This document shows positions 21,920 through 34,800 of a DNA stretch of 64,000 bases, in pieces. Positions within the stretch are counted from its first letter, which is position 1. Each line of letters begins with the position of its first letter. The translations under genes and the position numbers were made by a program. The notes beneath the pieces were generated by a model, which had not been told where the DNA came from, did no database searches, and worked only from the letters and a program-made list of their open reading frames with translations. The stretch is from Beroe ovata (Eukaryota > Ctenophora > Nuda > Beroida > Beroidae), in assembly GCA_946803715.1 (NCBI GenBank), contig CAMPET010000096.1, positions 180,389 to 244,388 of the forward strand. Reading direction: 5' to 3'.

Positions 21920-24058
21920 TCAGTCGATCACACAAACATAGTTCGAGGGGAACGTCCCCTTTTTGCCATCCCTGAGGCATCCTTTCCACCAATTAGCATC
22001 GCTGTCATCCGTTATTCTTATCTTTTGTCCTTTCTTGAAGCCTAGCTGTCCGTGATCAACGGGAGTGAAGTCGAACAACGCACGGCATCGTTTCACCTGA
22101 AGTACAGTATGAATGTAGATAGTTGAGTGTGATGAAATAGGTAATGGCAGGGATGGGCCGGGCGTGGTCTTGACTGCTACGCGCACGTACGTATTTTCGT
22201 CGAAATGTCACATGGCAGCGCGCGGATATCAGATCAAATAGTTTCGCGCGTTACGCTAATCACAATTCAAAAGTATTGCATTTTGCGACAAAAGCATGGT
22301 TTTGGCAATTTTAATGAAATTAAGCTTGATAAGAGAGTCATGAACTCGGGAGTTGTGAACCAAGTAACCTGACCCTTAAATTGATGATATACATGACGTT
22401 TGATATGTTAAAAGCTATTCATGGGAAAATATGGAGCTTTCGGTCAAGCAGCAGATTTGAGATTTCATGCAACGAACAATGAGCCATGGAATGTTTCTCA
22501 TCAATTTCACTAGGCTTCCATCATGTGACATTCATTCAGTAATACGACGAAACGAATAGACAAGAGGAAATTCTATCTCTGTCTGGAATGACCAAGAAGA
22601 CCAATAGAATTGATATGAATGAATGTCCATTTTCGAGTGTAAACTTTGAAAGGCCATACCTTGATTCTTGGATCTCTGAGGAGTAGCTTTGAGTTTGTTG
22701 TAACCGAATTAGAACGATAGTAGTCAACTAGAGCGTCGAGTGAGCGAAACTTCTTCAACCTTGGGAATAAGAGAGACCATGATACTTCATACTACCATAC
22801 TACCATAACAACTTGCAACAGTGACTGAAACATTGTGCCACGAGGCAAGTTGTTCTAAGATTCGTTCAAACCAAATGTAAAACTGGTAGTCATCATCAGT
22901 CAGTATCTTGAAATGTTGAACTGTTTCTTTGCTACTTCTTACAGACAGTGAGTATGCTCCTAAAGGAATGATTGATTGGGAATAAATCAGTTAGTTACAC
23001 CAGTTATAGTTACATCAGTTATAGTTACACCAGTTATAATTACATCAGTTATAGTTCAGTGTTATTATATATGATGATCATACGTATGTCTGAACAATGT
23101 GGTGTACAGAGAATGTGGCAAAGTGCCTCAAAAACAGTCACTCAACTTGGTTGTAAAACTACCAAAGCTTCATACATCAGTTATAGTTACATCAGTTTAG
23201 CTACATATGAGTACTCAACATTCAACAACTACAATTACCTATCTACCTACCTAAGTAGTAGGATAAGTAGTACGTATTACAGCAAGCTAACAATAACATG
23301 AAATTATACTATAGGTACCTTCTAAAAGCACACAGATTAGGCCACACACTGAAGCACACACATTGAAGCATAGTAGCTACAGGACAGTCAAGGACAAACT
23401 ATATGTATAACACTGAAAGGACACACTATGATATGTATCAATAGATAACACTGAAAGGGTGTATCTGCCAAGTGTAATAAAGGATGTTTCTGCCAAGTGT
23501 AATAAATCATACCATGGTAACTCTCGCTCTTCCTAATACAGAAAGTTCCGATGTGAGTTCCTTTACTTGTAAGAAGATCCTCTGCATCTATGCGACCAAT
23601 TCCTTTCCAAAACCAACTGTGGCAAATGCAAGGATTTAGGAGACCACTTAACAGTAAATGTTTGCAATTTTAACCCAGAATTCCTACTCAAACAAGCATT
23701 TGAGGGAAAGGACAAGTAGTAGGTATCATCATAATCATCATAACTCAAACCATGGAATAATGAACTTGATATAGTTTTTTGGAACAAAGCCCTCAGATGC
23801 GTTCAAAACTGCAAGGAACCAATCATCATCCTCTCTGATGTCAGTAACCTGAGGAATTCAAGCAAGGATCATCAACTTCTTAATTAGTTCAAACAGTTCT
23901 ATTTTTATATGGTCTTGAGTGCTATGTGCCAGCAGGATTTTGAGAAACCAAGAAATACAATCCATAGATAATCTACCCACCAATAGCAAGTCCCCAGTTT
24001 TGAAAGTTATTTCATCATCAGCTCTGCTATTAAAATTATATTCAGCATGAGCTTCCAT
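21920..24058 (-). CDS. GRB2: GRB2 adaptor protein (SH3-SH2-SH3)
   Basis: Six exons: 24058-23981, 23848-23751, 23616-23513, 22959-22872, 22759-22660, 22096-21920 (TGA). All phases agree and give 214 residues, against 217 in human. It starts MEAHAEYNFNSRADDEITF, aligning with the vertebrate N-terminal SH3. The SH2 domain keeps the phosphotyrosine-binding arginine (FCIRKSES) and the EF-loop tryptophan (FYIWLKKF), which in GRB2 forces the bound YxN peptide into a turn. The C-terminal SH3 has ALFDF, NWWKG and FPSNYV. The SH2-SH3 linker is about three residues shorter than in vertebrates. GRB2 couples activated receptor tyrosine kinases to SOS and Ras. Two introns use the donor GTTTGA, unusual but phase-verified. 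Confidence 0.96.
22979..23058. repeat. 15-bp tandem repeat in GRB2 intron 3
   Basis: Copies of TACAYCAGTTATAGT arranged in tandem; isolated copies recur at 23174-23200. Intronic, no coding role. Confidence 0.85.
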
Positions 24059-25839
24059 TTTCTAACTTTTCATAGCCTTTGCTGGCAGATAAGGTTTTTT
24101 GTTGGATATAATACCTCGATCATAATGAACAGGAGATGTATTATTGTGTAAGATTATATTATTTAGGGATTGTGGTTGTAATATGATAAATGATTATCCC
24201 ATGGCTAGAGAAAACATGTAAACATGTAATGTAGTCAATTCAGTTCAATTGAAGTAGCCCTGATCTATAAATCAATTATGGAGATGATAAGTGGCAACAA
24301 CAGGATTCTTCAAATGTTATCTAAATTGCCATAAACATATTACAGAATCGAGTGATTCATGATATGGGAGACAAGATTTTTAATCATAGGTGCCTGGCAA
24401 ATGCAATGCTATGCCCGGCTAGAGGTCAGATAAAATCTGACAATGTTTTCCGTGCTGCACTGCTTGATCCCCATCCCCCAAACACTCGTCTCTGCTGCAA
24501 GCACTGCACGCAGTTGATCCTTATAATTATATACTGATTGTCTGGCGATGCTAGACCGCTGATCATGATGCAAGCCGCAACTGAGAATAAGTTGCGCGCG
24601 CACGCGACGAAATTCTCGACAGGGTCTATCATCGATCGACAATATACTGATCTTGGATCCAGTGCACGAAAAATAGATTGAGATCGTCGCGCGCGTTAGC
24701 AGCGTAAGGACTGGCTTCTCTTCATCGAAGGCGCGGCGCGCGCGCGATAATTAAAAAGTCTGGTTATATTGGTAATTGTAGAATTTCACCCTACCCTTGC
24801 TGGCGGAATTTTATCCCTGGCAAGGTCAAGGGGGCAGGTGCGGATTGAAAATCGCGCGCACCGACGGCCACGGTAGGGTAAAATCCTACAAATTGATAAC
24901 ATGTGACAACATGCTCCCGCGCTGCGTGACCCAAATACTCCGCGCGCGCTGCGCGTCTCCGTGGTTTCTACGACTTTTTTGTCAGATGTTATATACCTGA
25001 CCTGTTTCTCACGCGCGGCGCGCGCGCCTTCAACGACTTTTCAGTTCACTGAGTAGAACAGGGGCGCGCAACGTGTGCACACAACACGACAACACGTCGC
25101 GTACTCCGACACGCGATGCGGACGTTGCGGACTGCACTGCCATGTATAGTTAGTGTTATACTATTACTATAATCTGACACTCTGCACTCTGTGACCTGAA
25201 GCTTAACTCAAACACTAACAGTCATAATTAGTCAAACAGTCAAACTCAAAGTCAAACTGTAGCTGTAGCTGTGCTGTGAAAGTGAGAAAGGTAGTAAAAC
25301 GAACCATTACCAATGAGCCGCCCAGCGCTTGCGGAGTATAAACTATTACTATTTGAATTGTGGGAGCCGGAAATGGAATTAGCTTGCAGGCGCATTTAGG
25401 CCTAGGTTGGATTTTGTTATATTACCATCGACACGTAATGCAATAACATTAACAATTATAATCATAATTTATATCAAGTTAAAGTAGTAACATAAACCAA
25501 TTCAAATCTTCAATATTGAATACGATAGCTTCATCTGTTTCAATGTTTCATAGTATTGTGAAGCATATCAGTGTCAGTCAGTGAGTAAGACCTTGCAGCA
25601 CTGCTGCACATGCTCGCAACAGCACAGGTACCGAACCAATAAAACACAACGCGAATGCTCTCATTTAATCTCATTCTCCTACTCTCCTAGCTGAGTTAGA
25701 GGTATTCTTTAGCTCAAGCTCCTTCGTCAAATAGTTGGACCTTTCCACTTTCACTCTCCCCCTCCTTCATACTCATCGTAATCTCAAATGTCGAAAGTTT
25801 ACCGAGTAATAGTATTTGCTCTCGGCTCGTACTTGATCA
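24059..25839. other. Intergenic region dominated by foldback elements
   Basis: Between GRB2 and PPP4R4. About 600 bp of it is nested GC-rich repeat (see next entry); the remainder is AT-rich without a supported gene. Confidence 0.5.
24420..25030. mobile_element. Nested GC-rich foldback elements, copy 4
   Basis: Outermost are the two half-arms of palindrome A: GAGGTCAGATAAAATCTGAC at about 24425, and TGTCAGATGTTATATACCTGACC at about 24980. Between them lie an inverted signature element (TGTCTGGCGATGCTAGACC at 24538, to GGGTCTATCATCGATCGAC near 24650) and a copy of the GTAGAATTTCACCCTACCC palindrome (about 24777-24893) that also occurs at 3525. Such nesting gives a relative insertion order. 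Confidence 0.65.
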
Positions 25840-28800
25840 TCATTTTTGAGAGCTTTTCAATTTCACAGAGTTTGCTTTTTTCGATCTAAGTTTCCCTAGC
25901 TTACCCGTTACCTCTGATATCGGCCTGAAAAGAACGGGTAATTTCAGATCATGAGATTGAGATGCATCCAGAGATTTAAGGGAGAAACCCCAAAGATTGA
26001 AGATGTTGCCAGAAACTGGATTCAGGAGATGGAGAGAGACTGAGACATGAGAAGACCACAGACCAAAATGACGTAGAGTATTTGACCTCTCCGTATTATT
26101 CGTAGTCACTTGTCATGTATAAAACTTGAACTTCAAGTTCAGCAGATAATGAACTTCTGTGCAGGAACGGAAACATGACCGCTTATCGAAGAAAATGGGA
26201 TGGAGCCTTCATAAGAAATGTAAATACCATGAGAAATGCTAATACCTACTGATTACTGCTCTGATGACCACTTCTACGGACTAAAAGGAAGCTGTTATTT
26301 GTAAGAGAAGATGGGAAGTATCAAATACAGGTACTTCAACATAATATCGGTGACTGAACGGATAATAACGGGAGGATGTGTTGCGTTAATGTAGCGAAGG
26401 AAGGAGGATGGAGTGAGGAGTGAGGAGTGTGTGTGTGTGAGGAGTGAGTGAGACTCACGCTGAGGGCAGGGATGCACGGCGACCGCCGCCTGACGCAGAC
26501 GTTGGCACGCCTGACGCTCGACGTGCAGCAAGAGAAACAACATTATGCGACATTTTCCTCCCGCCTTTGCCTGACTGATCTGAAGTTCCAGGGGGCGTGT
26601 CAAGAGTCAAGACCTAAGTGACGAGTACATGAATTTGTGAAAGTCTCGAAAAACGCTAACTTACGATCGGAGTCTGGGAGGGAGGCGAGTGAACTTTTCC
26701 GCGACCGTTTGTTGTTCAAATCGAGGGAAGTGAGGTCGGGTAAACTTGGCCGAATTTTCACATCCATGATCTTGTCTTCCTGAAAGTGATGATAAAGGTT
26801 AAATTAGTGGATGTGAAAGGATTTGATTAGAACACTGCTGTATAAGATTGCTCATAGTCGTAATATTCTTTTTCTCATACTTCAACAGATTCGGAACTAT
26901 AAAATTAGTTTGACAAACTCTTTTTGTGAGTTCTGCAGTAATTCCATTTCCCATTGTTAATCTTGTTTCGCTTTTACAGTACATGACCGACGTAATATAC
27001 CCCTTTGTCAAGCCCCAATAGATGATGCGATCATTCATTGGATTGACACATTTATGAACCTCACCTTTTCAGAACGTCACTCTCGAGAGAATTACAGCAT
27101 CGGATTCAGACTCATATAAATTTATAGGGAAGCAGAGAATCATACAGCTCTTCAAAATGATTCGTGTCTTGATATTTGGATTCGTGTTTGCCTGTGTGGC
27201 ATGGGCCATGCATCTGGATTTAGAGACAGTAGAGGCTGCTCTATCATCGGCATGTAAACTTCGTGATCTTTATGAAACATACAAATCCCACCATGGTCTC
27301 CTAAGGTGCAAGAAAGAACATCCTGAACGATGGGCCCTATTCAAGGAATCCCTCAAGGAGGTCAGGAAGATGAAGAGAAATGATGAAATAACCTGGGATG
27401 TTGGTGTGACACCACTCTCAGATTTATCAGATGTGGAGTACGAGAATATGTATCTTGGATACAATGAATCAATGTCCACCGATGACCAGTTGCAGATGGA
27501 TAGAGACTCAGAGGTTCTTCCATTGCTTGCATCAGATGAAATGCCGGAATCATTTGATTGGAGGAGCCCTGATCCCGAGCATCCTGGAGATTGCTACGTG
27601 ACTCCCGTTCAGCATCAGAAAGAGGGAAGTTGCTGGGCTAGAGCAGCTCTTGTTCCGATAGAAGCACAGATAAAGCTGTACACCGGTGAACTGGTCGCTC
27701 TGTCACCGTTTGAAGCGTACGACTGTACGTATGGTGGCGAGAACGGCTACAATGGGAGGAAGGGTGGCGGCCGCCCTAAAGACGTCTACAAATGGCTGAA
27801 ACTATCGGGAAGAATATCGACTAGAGAAGCAATTCCTGACCGGCCAGGCGTCTTACCAACTCACTACATGCGATTCATCTATGCAGATACCCCAAACCAC
27901 TTTGCCGACTTCGTTATCGATAGCATACGGTGGCCGAGGGATGAGAAACAGCTGGTCAACGCACTCTGGAACATGTCCCCAGTTGTCATATCCATACAAA
28001 CGAAGGGGCTCCGACCTCTGTGGAAGGGGTACAAGGGGAAACCATTCTGGTCGGACGCGTGTACGGATGGTGATGGGCATGCTATGGCAGTAGTGGGGTA
28101 CAATAAGCAGAGTCTTATCATCAAGAACAGCTGGGGGACGCACTGGGGAGACAAGGGCTACCTCATGTGGGAAAGGGGGCACGCGGGATGGAACTGTCAC
28201 ATGTTCGAACAGGCTGTCTACCCGATAGTAGATCCAAAAGAGGAACAGAATGAGACTTCATAATGAGTGATATGTTGCACTTACCTTGACAATGAATCTG
28301 TTCTGCTCTTCATCACGTTTCTTGTCTTCAATGTCTGGTTCCTGGTATGGTCATTTGACATCCATTATTAGTAACAACCAATGACTTATGACAGCATCAA
28401 AATTAATCACAAGAATGTTGTGAATTTAGGTACTTGAGCGAAGGTAACGCACAACGTGCGCGCGTCATTTTCTGTCACAGATACTGCTGAAATTTTGTAG
28501 TTTGCCATAATTAAGCTTTCGCGCGTACCAAAGAAGCGTAGCGAATAATGTGCCACGCCTGCATATTCTGCATTTCACGGTGCTACTTATCATGAAATAA
28601 GCGTATAGTAGTGCAAATTTCCGGAGTTCAACTAACCGAATCTAACTTGACGTCCCCTTTGTCAAGCTCTACAACAGCCTGAAATTGAGGTTAATCATGA
28701 AAACAAAAGGAATCATCGGAATTTCATGGAAGTTCTTCAAAACTCTTCCCATTTTTACCTGTTGAATGTAGAAAAGAACATCTTTGTCCCTTTCACTCAT

Positions 28801-31800
28801 CAGACAACGCCTGGAACACGCCTCTAACTGTTGTAACATCGGTCTGTCAGAGGGCATTTTGAGTTGTGTTTTGAGTCGAGGTAGCAACCCACTGCTTTTG
28901 ATACGCACTATCGGTATTGGGTCCTGATTGATTGATTGATTGATGGATTGATCGATTCATTGACTGATTGCCTTGGTTTGCGAATACATTCCTCATACTA
29001 AATACTAGATGATATTATGCGATCTACAATAAACAATGTACACACCACTTCTACAGACACATGCATACGATTGCACACTCCATTGAGAGCATAACATAAC
29101 AAGCTAACTACTAGCTGGGAATTGACATCAGTCATGACTCACGTTAATGAGAAGTAGTGCGGCTGTAAAGCAGTGTTCCTTGAAGAATCGCTTCGAAAAT
29201 CGCTCCAAAATCAGATGACAGAATTCGACAAACATCAGCCGTTGCCCAAACTTCTTACTTCGGGATAGGGCTGACAAATGTGGATTTCATAAGATCGAAA
29301 GGGTGATTGAGCGTGATATCATGTGTGATTTTGCGTGATTACGGCATTTTTGATGCTGTGCCACCACTGATGTACTGCATATTTTGTGGCCAAAGTACAT
29401 GACCTCCTTTGCAACAGTGATTCCATGATAAACAGTACATTTTACTATATCATGATGTTTTATGATTCATAACACGATATAATATGTAAAGACACTGCAT
29501 GTTATAAATCCATGGCAATAAATCAATGGAATTTTAACAAACAAAATTATAATTGTATATGTAATATATGTCTGTATGATTCTTGATAAATAGCTACGTC
29601 AAATATTGATGTCATTCCAAATGTTTCGGTCGGTCCGCAGGATGAATCGAAGTAGACAGTGACAAGCATCATGCGTGACGCATGAATGATGAACATACTG
29701 TGCTCATTTCTACAGATTTCTCCAAGAATTCGAACACACACAACCAACAACATCATTTCTCCACTTACCCTTCACCACCTGATGCATCAATTCTTGTCGA
29801 TGATTGGTGTACTTGCACCGATGAAGGAAGCAGACCAGTGCTTTTATCACCGCTCTTTTAACCGGTAACATCGCCTGAAAATCGTGCATGTTAGCAGTCG
29901 GCGCAGGTCGCTACATCTATTTTTAGAACTCCTACAAATCATATGCACATCAAGTACGATGATATATAGATCTATGCTTCCCTAAATAACCATTAGAGTT
30001 ACAACATTCATACATGACTGCACTTGGTACTACCAAGGCAGATGAGAATACATACTCATGAACACTCGTGAGTTAGTAGTGTTCTGCCGTTTTGGAGGAA
30101 GCAGAACTCAGCAACACTCGAATTAGTGGACACAACGCACTCATTAGTAACTCAAATTAGTGGACACAACGCACTCATTAGTAACTCAAATAAGTGGACA
30201 AAACGCACTCATTAGTAAACTTGCAACACTGATGAGTGGACACATGTGAGAACTTATGGAGTATGGGCACTATTTCCTTCAGAAGACACCACTAACAGTC
30301 GTGGACATGGTCTACTATCATAGACATCACTAAACAGTCGTGGACAGTGTCAACTGGACACAACTTGTGGACTCACATTAGTGGACACTTGCTTCACGAG
30401 GCGAGGAGCAAAACTCTCGTGAATCTGTTCTGGGGTCATGATACGGGTGAGGGAGGACCAGCTGTCCAGTAGGAATGTGTACGCTCGCCAGTCCCTCGTA
30501 CTCCGTATACTCTCCTCGTGATTGAGCAAGCACTGGACGAGATGGGGGAGTCCTATTGTCGGGGCTGCACCCTGGGGGGGGACCGGTGAAGATAGTAATT
30601 AGTCCTTAATTAGTCCTAATTAGTCCTTAATTCTGATAAATAGTACGAAGCTGACGACGATAATCACATGATGTTCGAAAGCTTCTGAGTAATGTTAATC
30701 GCATCACTCTATTAGTCGTACGAAGGAGGTTAGTGACCATTCTTTTAATCCGTACTCACTTACTTACGATAAGAAAGTAACCTACCTTTGGAGGTGGAAC
30801 TGCAAGTGCAGTCAGCATGGGAATGAGGTTGTAGACTAAAGCTGTCTGTACTTTGAGACAGGAGTCCTCGAGCAGGGACTTGTAGACTGGAATGAGGAGC
30901 GCACTGTCACCTCCCAGAATCTTTGCTGTCTGCAATTATAGTGGACGTGTTAGTGGACGTGTTAGTGGACGTGTTAGTGGACGTGTTAGTGGACGTGTTA
31001 GTGGCCGTATCAGTGGACGTGTTAGTGGACAAGTCCCAACTCCATCACGATCAGTCGACACACATTTCCCATCTCTCCTGCACACGCCGCAAACACACAT
31101 CTTCCACCTTGTCCACGCAGTGAGTTTTCGCCACATTTCACAACAGCTGCACGTCACACTTCACAGCGTGACGTGTACAGTCAAGACGACACCTTCGCTG
31201 CTTTGTTACCATCATGACACACAAACACTCGCACATCCAGAGATATTTGCAATCTGTCTACTCTGACTAATAATAGGCCGCGTCATGCACCTGGATTTGC
31301 GACAACATTAACAATGTGGCTCTGGTTCGTTATTTCGAGAAATAACAATTATTGTTCCCATCAGTTATCAGGGTTGAGACTAGTGTCTACGATAATGTGA
31401 ATATAATTATCAGGGAGGATCGATATCTGAAGTGAGAGGCAGCTGCAATTAGTTAATAGCTGGTCCATGGTCAAAATATAGGATAGTTAGAGGACAGATT
31501 GCGCCGGGAAGTTTGGGCTGATTCGGAAGATTGGTTTTTCTTTGGACAGTCATTTTGAGGATATATTCATTTCTGTATCATCAGGACTGTACTTGATTTG
31601 AGGAGTTAAAACCATCCACTCACTCACGCTGGAGCCTATGCTGATGGTAAACGTTTAACGTGCTTCTCTCACAGGAGTAGAGTAGTAGTGAATTGCACAG
31701 TATACTACTCACTTACAATAAGTGCATATCGCGTAAGATACCGGGGGTCCTAATAAGCAGCTACTGCAGCTGTACAGTGTATAACCCAACTTCACTCCTT

Positions 31801-34800
31801 CTTCCATTGGTTGTGTTTAGATCACGTGGTGAGGGCACGTGACCCGGTATCTGATCACGTGACTGGTAAAGCACGTCATTCATTGGCTGGTGGTGCGGTT
31901 TAACGGAGTGCGGTTCATCATTGCAATCACATGATTAGCCCGGGACTCACAAAGAGATGAGAGTACCCGGAGTTTAATAATTGTGTGTGTGTGTGTGTGT
32001 GTATGTGTGTNTGTGTGTGTTTGTGTGTGTGTGTACGTGTGTGTGTGTGTACGTGTGTGTGTGTGTGCTGGATGGTCAAAAGATACCTCCATATCATAGT
32101 GATAATAACTTCTCAACAAGAATGTAGAGCCGCATCAGACCCACTAACGAGTACAACAATCCATCAGCAAATTGTGTTTTCCATCACTCATGCCATCTCA
32201 CAGGCGAGCAACATATGCGAGAAGGATTTGATACAAAAGTCTCTCATAACTCACTATTCACGTCAGACGTCACACCTCAAAACTGCACGTGCACAACTCC
32301 ACCCACACCCATCCCCCCTGGCTCCCTACTCTCAATTCCCAGAACAAATTGATGAATGAAATGAGTGAACAAAATGATGAATGAACAAAATGACGAGATG
32401 GAGACTAACCTCGTGAAGTCCAGCAGCTAGTGTCTGTCTGACCGATGAATGGTAGTGAGAGGAGAGAGTGGTGAAAATGTTGACTATCCCTTCATCGAGT
32501 ACCATCTTACAACCTGGATAGAGAGCAGTCAGCATTGATTGGGAAAACCGTCAGAGAATTACATGTTTTTGATGAACATGGTATTGGATGCGTATTGACA
32601 TCCTGAGAATGATATGGTCTTAAGATCATGTTCTCAAAAATGATCATGCTCTCAAAAATGATTACTGGAAAAAGATGGTTAATAGGACCCAGATTGAAAA
32701 CGCTCACCAATGTTGTAGCAGATGGCTGGAATGTTGTAAGCACATAGGAATGCTATACTGTCCTCCAAATCTGTGTCTCTCAGTTCAATACTCTCCTGCG
32801 GAGTTCAAATCATGATCAAACTTGTGCTATCCTTGTTTATCGGAAGCTATGGATAAACTACGAGTATATCTCTGCATCTTATCGATTACTATTTCATTAC
32901 TTTTCTCAATATGCTCCAGTAATCGGCAGCCATGGGTTTATCACCAACATTTATACTCAACTTTACTTCCTAAACCGTGCTGTGGTCACATATCCATTCG
33001 TTTACAGCCAGTGTCAGTCTATTTCTAGTGTCCACTCTTTAATGACTCATTAATGACTCATTATAGAGAGAAGAGAGAGTAATCACTACATTTAGCTCCA
33101 CAACTACACAGAGCTCTAATCAGTAAACTTTGTACCGTTTACTCAATTATAGCCCATGATGGCAGTGATAGCAGTCCCCCCTAAATCCCTTCCATACCTC
33201 TACAGTCTACACCCCTTTCAAGTTTCTGCACACCTCCCATTGATCTGAAGTGAAGACCCTTGATACAACAGAAGATATCAGTCTACTGTGTTCAAAATTC
33301 AAATGTGTGTACCCACTTCTCTATGCCATGATTGACCAAGTTATGGTCACAATTCCCACCCTTCATTCCCAACATGTCCTTACTATGTGCTATTGGAATC
33401 AGATAGCACAGTTTAACCAATGGATCGTTTATCCCTGTTATAAAATGTGACGGGTGGCTACAAATGTACGCTGACAAACACAAACATACACTGTCACACA
33501 TACACACTGTCACATAGGTACCACTAAATTTGATAACAGAGTTTAAGCCGTCATACCCTACCGACAAACGTAATGGTAGTATCACCTCCCTAGCCAGCTC
33601 CCTAGCCAGCTCCTTAGCCACCTCCCTACTCCCTAGCCGCCCCTCTACTCCCTAGCCACCTCCCTAACTGTATTCTAACTCTAGTGATAACTGCCACCCT
33701 GGGTTAATCCGGATGTTAATGAGGAGTTACGTGCACGTTGATCGTGATTTATCCAACTTGAAGTTTTGGATTAGTCAGTTTATACACACGGATTAATGTG
33801 ACCATTGGTCACTAATGATAACTGGGGGAATGCGATTAAGTGACCTCTCCGCATATATTACCCTCCATGATTCTTAGAAAAGCTCAAGAATTCTTGACCG
33901 AATCTTGTCTGGTCTTCGCGAATGAGTCCGGAATCGAAGTCGATAGTTCAACTGAATCATTCTTCACTCTAGCTCCCTTATGTCATACTTGTCGTAATAT
34001 TATGATTTTACTACTATAAGAGAGACACACGTCAAACTATGTCTGGACACCTGCCCAGTCGTGAAGATGTTAATCAGTGAATTATTACATGACATGTGTT
34101 GCTAGTTGGTACACATTGGTAACACCTGTTCCATCGATTCTATAGTAGTTACACATTTCCATCCTACCCAGTCGGAATACTATACCACGCCTGCCATAGA
34201 GCAAAGTTGTATTCCGGTGGAACAGGATTTTGGTGTCCTCACCAGTGAAATGATGAAACTGAATGACCGGGTAGGATTTCACCTGGGCTCCGTTCACCGC
34301 TCCAGGAATATGGTAGGAATGTTATGTGTAATGCTACCTGGAGCTATTTAAATCGGGGATTTTCTCCGAGAATATGGAATAGAAGTGTCCGATAATCCCA
34401 CCTTGAATATGATATTTGGACAACTCACTGTAACGCGTCCATTTTCCTCAGATTCAAGTTCATCCACATTTCACATTTGTGTTACTAAGGAATATGTTTC
34501 GAGCCCATGCCAATTCATTAGACCAGAAATCCGATGCTATTTTTACAGCATTTATTAATGCTCACAAATCTAAAATGTGATTACGAACCTCTGGCTATGT
34601 GCCACAAAACTCTGTCATATTGGAAATTGATGGGGAATCCAGCATGTTCTAGCAGTGGGGGGGAAGATGTTACTTCTTGTTCTCATTGATACCCGACTTT
34701 GATTCCAATATAATATAACTGTGTTGCGCTAATGCAACTGCAACGTGCCACACTCTAACCTCTAAACACAGTATTCGGACCCTATTTTCCAATTATCTCA

